A stretch of 64,000 bases of DNA from Cacajao melanocephalus (Eukaryota > Chordata > Mammalia > Primates > Pitheciidae): the NCBI GenBank assembly GCA_963573385.1, contig CAUYLG010070415.1, forward strand, positions 1-64,000, written 5' to 3'. The notes beneath the pieces are model-generated. The model saw only the letters and a program-made list of their open reading frames with translations. It had not been told where the DNA came from and ran no database searches. Each line of letters starts with the position of its first letter. The stretch's first letter is position 1. The position numbers were made by a program, and so were the translations under genes. Of the stretch, positions 60,226-64,000 are shown in pieces.

Positions 60226-61449
60226 ACGTTTTACTCTAGTTTATACTGTTTGCAAGTGCAAAATAAGAATGAATAAAATAGAAATAGAGGACATTATTGC
60301 AAGTTTAGGAGAAGGAGGTGTATTTTCTTTTTCTTTGTAATTTATGTGGCAGTGTTGTAGGGACTGCCATTAACTGGGCTGTTAATGAGCAATTGTTATC
60401 CACTCCTGAGGGCTATTAATAACTGCAAAAAGAGAAGCTTCCTAGAGCACAGCCTTGTACATACACGGTGTTCAGCTTGTGAGGGAATAATACAAATTAG
60501 TTGTGTTTCTTCTAACATAACTGCTGTTGGGCAGACACCATAATGGTATCCGGAGTTCATAAAGTAGTCTTTTTAGATCTGCTTTCGAGGATGTACACTT
60601 TATCATCTTAGTCAAAACAGGAACATACATTTTAGTCCATAGTCTCACTTAACTATGTCTCTTAAATTGTTACTGCTGAAGTTACAATATGCTTATTGTA
60701 AAAAGAATCTAGAAAATATTTTTTTAATGAAAGCAGTTAGAGTATATATTTCCTTATTTGGAACCAAATATGCCTCAGAATTCAGAAGTATTTGAATAGG
60801 AAAAGGTAATATGGTCATATATATTAGGTAAAATGACTTGCAGAACATTGGCCCACACCCGATAGTAACACACAGTACTATTTTTGCAGTGAAACAGAAA
60901 TCTTCAAACCATGTGTAAAAAATAAAAATAAAAAACCAACCATAAATAGCCTGAAGTCAGTGCATGTCAAGTTTTATGACCAAATGAGTTCAAGTCAGGA
61001 CAGATTTTGCCACCAAAGAAATAAAAAAAAAAAAAAAAACAAACTTGTGAGTTTTAGAATTGTAGATAAAAGATAATGGACCTGCATTAAAAATAGAATA
61101 TGATTCCCTACTTATGTACAAGGATTAGACTATAAATACCTATTTTTTAACATTCTGTAAGATATCACTAGGTCTGTTTGGCTTTTTAATTTATTTTTTA
61201 GGGTAAATAGTTTTATTTTTCTGTCACCAAGATTTTCAGAAATGGGTCAGCTTTGTTCTTATTTCAGCTTTTATCATGTTCACAAATATCTGTAGCAGTT
61301 CCAAAACTTATATCTGCAAACCAACTCGTGCTAACAAAAAGAGGGTCATATCAGGTTCTCATTATTCCTTTTGGAGTTTCCATTTTGTACCAATTCGCTT
61401 CAGACTAAAAGGCATCCTTTAGAATTTCTCCAAATGCAGGAGGTCTGCA

Positions 61450-63250
61450 GGCAACAAACTTTCCACACTTTTATTGATTGTTTTCACCTTTTTAAAGGAG
61501 TATCTTTGTGGATATAGAATTGTGGGTTAACTTTGTCTTTTCTTTCAACATTTAAAAAACGTCATTCCGTTATCTTCTTGGCCTCCCCTTGTTTCTCATA
61601 AAAAGTTACCAATAATTATATTACTTGTTCCCATGACAATGTATTTTTTCTCTTATTCCTTTCAAGGATTTTTCTCTGTGGTTTGTTTTCAGCAGCTTAT
61701 ATAAAATATGCCAGGGTTTGACTCTTTTAACATTTCTTCAGCCTGATTCTTAATGAATCCTTATGTCTGTATCGTAATATTTTTCATCAAATCTGGGAAG
61801 TGTATGGCCGTTATTTTTTCAAGTGTTTTTCTTACCCAGTCTCTCTGTTCTTCTTGTGAAACTCTAATCACATATATGTTGGACCATTTGATAATAACAC
61901 ACAAGACCACCAGGGTCTGTTCACCTTCTTCAGTCTTTTATCCCTCTGTTCTTCCAGTTGCATAAATTCTATAATCTGTCTTCAAGTTCACTATTTTCTC
62001 TTTCAATTCCAATATTTTAATCTGCTATTAAACCCATGGAGTTAATATTTTATTTCCGTTATTATACTTTTAGTTCAAAAATTTCCATTTTGTTTGTCTA
62101 ATAGTCTTTCTTTTCTGAGTTTTCCTGTTTGTTAATTCGTCAAAATCATGTCTTCCTTTAGTTTTTTAATATATTTGTTTTATTATTTGAATGTATTTAT
62201 ACTAATTATAGTAACTACTTTAAAGCTGTTATTTGCCAGATTTAGCATCTGGTTTATCTCAACTTTGTTCTTAACTCTTGGTCATGTTTTCTCTCTTTTT
62301 TATATATAATGAATTATGTTGTTGAATACTGGAAATTGTGGATAATGTCCTGGCTTTGAGTTCTGTTTCCTTCCTCTGAATAGTGTTAATTCTTATTATA
62401 GCAAGCACTTTATGATTAGCTGATCACCCTGGAATGGTTTGGACTTGTCTACTCTTTGTTAGAATGCGTATGCTTAACGCATGTCACTCCAATTTTGCAG
62501 GACTCAAACTCCAAAATCTCTCCCTTCCATATCAGATTTGATTATAGGTTTTGTTAGGGCAGGCCTAAATTAGGTCTTACTCTAGAATATGGCCCTTTTA
62601 AAGTCTCAGCCTTTCTTGTGTCAGCTGGGTGTCAGGGTTTTAACAAAGTGTTCATGAGATCTGAATGAGGCAAGAACAACTTCATCCAGCTTTTTCTTCC
62701 AGAATTGCCAAACCTGTAATTTATTTGAACAGGTTTCTCAAGTAGCAATCTGTAATCTGGTAAGCCTCTGGTGCTCTCATCCTGCATATTATAGCCCAGG
62801 ACTCAACCACAGACTCACAGATTGTTTTCACATGGATTTCTGAAACCCCTATTTCTTGGAGAGCTCCCTCTCTCTGACACCCTGTACCACAGAACTGATT
62901 TCTTTCTGCTGCCCCATATTTTCACATCTGCCTCCTCATCTTAGTGGGACTACCATGCTCTGCTTGAACACCAGCTCTCTGAACCTCTGCTGGGATTGTT
63001 CCCAGACAGCAAGTCGGGGGTGATCATGAAGATTAGCTTGTGAGTATCCTTTCTTCTAGTCTTGCACTGCCTGTTATCTGTTACCTAAAAATAACGGCCT
63101 CATGCATTTTGTCCATTTTTTTATTTGCTTACTGCAGGAAAATACTCTAGTGTCAGTTACTCTATCATGATCAGTGGCCATATTGCCCTCCAGAAAGATT
63201 TTCCTGATTACATTTCTACCAAAGCTGTTTGAAAATCTTTGTTTCCTTAC
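61450..63250 (-). mobile_element. Ancient L1M 5' region/ORF1 relic
   Basis: The plus strand reads as the antisense of an old L1 ORF1 region: GTTCTTCTTGTGAAACTC, ATGTTGGACCATTTGATA, GTTCACTATTTTCTCTTTC, AAAATTTCCATTTTGTTTG. It continues into a diverged 5' UTR-like part from about 62.6 kb. No open frame is kept. Confidence 0.55.
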
Positions 63251-63654
63251 TTCTATGTCAACTCTAGGATTTATCATTCATTTTACTGAAGATTATTTTT
63301 ATAATTTCATAAATCATATATACACACTCTAATTTTCAAAACATATGAAAATTATTTGTTGTAGTTCTGCTTGAAGACTTTCTCAGGGTATTTTAATAGA
63401 TTGCAAATAAGTCAATAATTTAACATAGTGATAGAAAATGTGTTATTTTAGCTAAAAATAGAAAAGAAAGTTTACATGTTTTTATTTCAAGAACTAATTT
63501 GGTAGCTATCTCTTTGATTAAATACAGACAACTTCCAAGAAATGAAATAGGTTTTAAAAATTACCCTGTTTGTCTCTCGTGATTCTTTAATGTTTGGGAA
63601 AACATATGTTTCTTCTCTAAAGCTTATTTAATATGCAGCACCTCCAAAAATTAT

Positions 63655-63752
63655 GTCTGTGGTGTGATGTGGGAACCAGCATCTTTATTTTTAGTAAGCT
63701 CCCAAGGTGACTTTGAGTGAGGTAATCTGAAAGCCACACTTTGAGAAACTGT
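63655..63752 (+). mobile_element. MER5-like hAT fragment
   Basis: It ends with CCACACTTTGAGAAACTG, the right terminus of the same group, and contains the AGTAAGCTCCCAAGGTGA landmark. The left end is missing. Confidence 0.6.
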
Positions 63753-64000
63753 TTGTATAATTAAACACGACTCTAGGTGCTAAGGAGCCAAGTGAAGTTA
63801 ATGGTATCAGCAAATAAACTTGCAAGTCACTGAGTACACTGTTTTCCTCATAATGCAACAAAGTATTTTAACTTTTCTGAAAGGTTCTGCAGAGGAAAAA
63901 AAAAAACCTGTTTAACCTTGTTTAACCCAGTACTTTCAAATTTATATGAGCCTGTAAACTCTGTAGCATCAACACACTTGGGAAGATGGTGATTAGTTGG

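Larger units (their letters stand above)
42027..64000. other. Intron downstream of exon J (partial, >22 kb)
   Basis: The next class 3 semaphorin exon should continue the blade after LFLGT with a short D-x-GTV-type motif. I did not find it on the plus strand up to the window end, so this intron is at least 22 kb. It holds MIR, L2 and hAT fossils to 49 kb, the LTR/Alu/L1 nest at 49.46-57.3 kb, L2 and MIR pieces at 57.4-59.8 kb and an L1M relic at 61.4-63.2 kb. Confidence 0.65.

Overview
This window looks like nuclear DNA from a simian primate. It holds AluS/AluJ-type SINEs, two primate LINE-1 copies, and a background of old MIR, L2, hAT-Charlie and MaLR fossils in A+T-rich introns. The L1 untranslated ends are not the ones I know from young human L1PA elements, so a non-human simian is possible. 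That is inference.

One gene is supported: a plus-strand class 3 semaphorin, closest to SEMA3C. Ten coding exons between 6749 and 42026 encode about 417 residues of the sema (seven-bladed propeller) domain, roughly SEMA3C residues 35-451. All ten have AG acceptors and GT donors, compatible phases, and no stop or frameshift. The first coding exon (signal peptide) must lie upstream of the window. The exons for the rest of the sema domain, the PSI domain, the Ig domain and the basic tail must lie downstream of 64000. I count about 39 residue differences from the human SEMA3C I remember. This is far more than expected between simian orthologues, so the locus may be a SEMA3C-like paralogue.

Layout: 1-2382 is the 5' half of a minus-strand L1 cut by the window edge. 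2383-6748 is intron before the first visible exon. 6749-42026 holds the ten exons and nine introns, with Alus at 6.3, 16.1, 21.5, 26.0, 33.5 and 41.0 kb. 42027-64000 is one intron more than 22 kb long. It carries hAT fossils, L2 pieces, a nest of MaLR-type LTR/Alu/L1 at 49.46-57.3 kb and an old L1M fragment near 61.4-63.2 kb. The nest contains a nearly complete but dead L1 (51019-57141) with a small internal inversion.

No rRNA, tRNA, CRISPR, bacterial or viral gene was seen. Apart from the semaphorin exons and the L1 relics, the open frames look like chance frames or pieces of repeats.
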